A program made the position numbers and the translations under genes. Below the pieces are notes generated by a model that was not told the DNA's origin, did no database searches, and was given only the letters and a program-made list of their open reading frames with translations. Of a stretch of DNA of 64,000 bases, positions 62,076 through 64,000 are shown in pieces. Numbering within the stretch: position 1 is the first letter of the stretch; each line of letters opens with the position of its first letter. The DNA comes from Arenibacter palladensis (GTDB lineage Bacteria > Bacteroidota > Bacteroidia > Flavobacteriales > Flavobacteriaceae), in NCBI RefSeq assembly GCF_900129275.1, contig NZ_FQUX01000002.1:809795-873794 (forward strand), written 5' to 3'.

Positions 62076-62083
62076 TATTTTTG
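62076..62083 (+). promoter_or_regulatory. -7 box of the small membrane protein gene
   Basis: TATTTTTG, exact TAnnTTTG. It overlaps the TTG start at 62081 and supports the later ATG 62201. Confidence 0.4.
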
Positions 62084-62200
62084 GCTTATCTTCCTTGCGT
62101 ATCTACGGAAAGGCTTATACCTTTAAAAACAAATGTGTGCTTAACACGAGTTTTTAAAAGTTATGGCATTGCCAAGCACCACTGTACTTTAAAATGCCAT

Positions 62201-62701
62201 ATGATTGATTCCAAAGCCAAAACCCTAACTCCCAAAAACCTTATTTTTGCGCTTTCCACTATTCACGCCCTTTTTACTTTTGGAGCATTGCTTTTTACCA
62301 TTATCGTTTTTATGATAGCCGATAAGGTTGTCCTAGAGTTCGCTAAAGATAAAAGCATTTTTGTTTACATAGTCCCCATAGTTTCCATGATCAGTTATTT
62401 TGGAAGCAATTTTTTCTTCAACAAACAATTGGCCAACATTGTCCAAAGCAAATCATTAAAGGATAAATTGGGGCCATATTTAAAGGCATGCGTGGTAAGA
62501 TTTACATTTTTAGAGGGTGCGGCAATATTGAGTACCATTGCCTATAGTTTAAATAACCATATTTTTTACCTGGTTATTTCCTTATTTTTAATTCTTTATA
62601 TTTTTAAGCTAAGACCTACCAAGAAAAAGGTGATGAGCGATTTGAAATTAACCTTGGCAGATCAACAGTTTTTCCAAAAAGAGCATTGGCAAACTAAATA
62701 A
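62201..62701 (+). CDS. Hypothetical four-helix membrane protein
   Basis: 166 aa from ATG 62201. Four hydrophobic helices (around ALFTFGALLFTIIVFMIA, YIVPIVSMISYFGSNFFF, FTFLEGAAILSTIAYSL and FYLVISLFLILYIFKL), then a basic and polar C-terminus. No family recognised. It lies 43 bp before an FAD oxidoreductase gene and may be cotranscribed with it. Confidence 0.7.
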   Translation: MIDSKAKTLTPKNLIFALSTIHALFTFGALLFTIIVFMIADKVVLEFAKDKSIFVYIVPIVSMISYFGSNFFFNKQLANIVQSKSLKDKLGPYLKACVVRFTFLEGAAILSTIAYSLNNHIFYLVISLFLILYIFKLRPTKKKVMSDLKLTLADQQFFQKEHWQTK

Positions 62702-62744
62702 AATTGGTCATTACCAGCAACTTGGCATAAGCTACACCCATACA

Positions 62745-64000
62745 ATGGACATCAAAAACAAAATACAAAAACACATAGATACGATTATTATCGGTTCTGG
62801 CGCCGGCGGATTGTCTGCCGCCATTTGTCTATCCAAAGCAGGGCAGCGGGTAATGGTATTGGAACAACACGATGTCCCTGGCGGCTGGTGCCACAGCTTC
62901 TATCTAAACGGCCACCGTTTTTCTCCTGGAGTACATTATATTGGTCTGTTAGGGGAAGGAGAATCTACAAGAGCTCTTTATGAAGGTTTGGGGATAGCCA
63001 ATAATCTGGTGTTTTTTAGAATGAATCCCAAGGGATATGAGCACTGCTTTATTGGAAAAGAAAGAATTGACCTGCCGGGCAATTTTAATGATTTAAACAC
63101 TTCACTAGGAAAAAGGTTTCCCAAGGAAAAAAAACGTATCCACCATTATTTGAAGTTGGTCAGGAATGTTTCCCGACAAATACAACTGATCCCCAAGATG
63201 AGCGGATTCTGGGACAATATTACCATCCCATTTAGAACCAAGCATATGGGCAAGTATGCGCTGTTCAGCTTAAAGCGTGTTATCAACTGGCATATAAAAG
63301 ACCCCTTACTGCAAAAAGTACTCAATATACAATGGGGAGATCACGGGTTGGCTCCTGCACGGGCGAGTTTCCCGCTGCACTGCGCCGTTATGGACCATTA
63401 TTTTAGCGGGGGCTATTACCCTATGGGCGGTGGAGCGGCCATAGTAAAGGCAATGACCAACGCCTTACAAAAAAATGGTGGGACCATACGCACAAGCACA
63501 GCTGTAAAAAGCATTATTTTGGAAGGCGACAAAAAGAGAAAAGCCATTGGGGTGGAATTGGAAAATGGCGAAAAAATATATGCTTCCAGGATTATTTCCA
63601 ATGCTGATCCAGGGATTACCTATTTGAACTTGGTGAAAGAACAAAACCTGAGTGCCAAACTTCTTAAAAAACTAAAAAAAACAAAGTATTCCTGCAGTTC
63701 CCTAATGCTTTTTCTAAGCGTTGCCATGGATGTTCGGAAATTAGGCATGGACTCCGGAAATATATGGATGATGGATAACAGGGATATGGACGGGATTTAC
63801 GAAGAGATGAATGCAGTGGATATCGCCATTGGTGATGTGTTTCCTGGTTTGTTCATTAGCTGTACCACTCTAAAGGATCCGACAAGTTTCGATGGAAAAC
63901 ACCACTCCCTTGAAGTCATTACGTATATTAATCCAGATTCATTCCATAAATTTAACAATGAGAACAAAGAGCGTTCAAAGGAATATTTGGAATTCAAGGA
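62745..64000 (+). CDS. Carotenoid/retinol-type FAD oxidoreductase (partial)
   Basis: The frame starts at ATG 62745 and runs out of the window at 64000 without a stop, 418 codons visible. The N-terminal dinucleotide motif is DTIIIGSGAGGLSAAICL, followed by EQHDVPGGWCHSF, then the PMGGGAAIVKAM helix near residue 220. It is the phytoene desaturase / all-trans-retinol 13,14-reductase (RetSat-like) family, often 500 aa. Substrate unknown. The C-terminal quarter is missing. Confidence 0.88.
   Translation, partial: MDIKNKIQKHIDTIIIGSGAGGLSAAICLSKAGQRVMVLEQHDVPGGWCHSFYLNGHRFSPGVHYIGLLGEGESTRALYEGLGIANNLVFFRMNPKGYEHCFIGKERIDLPGNFNDLNTSLGKRFPKEKKRIHHYLKLVRNVSRQIQLIPKMSGFWDNITIPFRTKHMGKYALFSLKRVINWHIKDPLLQKVLNIQWGDHGLAPARASFPLHCAVMDHYFSGGYYPMGGGAAIVKAMTNALQKNGGTIRTSTAVKSIILEGDKKRKAIGVELENGEKIYASRIISNADPGITYLNLVKEQNLSAKLLKKLKKTKYSCSSLMLFLSVAMDVRKLGMDSGNIWMMDNRDMDGIYEEMNAVDIAIGDVFPGLFISCTTLKDPTSFDGKHHSLEVITYINPDSFHKFNNENKERSKEYLEFK

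Noticed and set aside
1..64000. CRISPR arrays, tRNA/rRNA genes, transposases, prophage
   Set aside because: No repeat-spacer pattern, cloverleaf-like sequence, intact transposase or phage structural gene seen on reading; a tRNAscan or CRISPR search could still overrule this.

Overview
The window is a contiguous stretch of chromosome from a member of the Bacteroidota, most likely a marine Flavobacteriaceae. The reasons are low GC, ATG starts without Shine-Dalgarno sequences, many perfect TAnnTTTG -7 promoter boxes a few bases before start codons, and typical flavobacterial genes: a large single-chain PurL, a DUF2207/LemA pair, a fused branched-chain E1 dehydrogenase, Rcp1-like response regulators and a flavobacterial type III PKS cluster. 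A genus in the Maribacter/Arenibacter/Zobellia neighbourhood is a guess. I see no rRNA, tRNA, CRISPR array, intact transposase, prophage or defence island.

Layout. 1-1.5 kb: end of a probable outer-membrane protein, an OsmC peroxidase, and a small plus-strand unit with three tandem microproteins (28, 28 and 43 aa) followed by a terminator hairpin. 1.5-15 kb: exporter, DUF2207/LemA pair, pirin, RoxA/MauG-like di-heme lipoprotein, helicases, LpxD, M28 peptidase, ribosome hibernation factor. 15-21 kb: TerC protein, then a six-gene minus-strand operon: FAD oxidoreductase, methyltransferase, type III PKS, hotdog dehydratase, ketoacyl synthase, ACP. 21-25 kb: OmpA-like and lipocalin-like lipoproteins, then gdhA with a Gre/Rnk-like gene and a small acidic protein. 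25-29.6 kb: fused 2-oxoacid dehydrogenase E1 cotranscribed with an NtrB/NtrC-type two-component pair. 29.7-40 kb: dioxygenase, DinB-like, SUI1, DUF1835/nucleoside phosphorylase pair, cytosolic SBP-like protein, response regulator, Ung, ECF sigma operon, Ycf48-like lipoprotein, RsmB-like methyltransferase. 40-49 kb: His-rich secreted protein, acyl-CoA dehydrogenase, CDF transporter, purL, GNAT, GHL10 lipoprotein. 49.5-57.7 kb: fatty-acid degradation locus: fadD-like ligase, then MarR regulator, fadN-type, fadA and fadE-type genes. 58-62 kb: multi-PAS histidine kinase with one response regulator upstream in its operon and a second one convergent to it. The right edge has a small membrane protein and a truncated carotenoid/retinol-type FAD oxidoreductase.

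How genes work together. The fad genes form a beta-oxidation module like the Bacillus fadN-fadA-fadE arrangement. Its MarR gene carries a perfect 28-bp palindrome ending just before the -7 box, which suggests autorepression. A decayed 23S-rRNA-intervening-sequence-type element (four-helix-bundle protein) sits between fadN and fadA. The PKS operon looks able to make a dedicated acyl starter on its own ACP, extend and cyclise it with the type III PKS, then methylate and oxidise the product. The product is unknown. The least explained items are the tandem microproteins and the PKS operon product.
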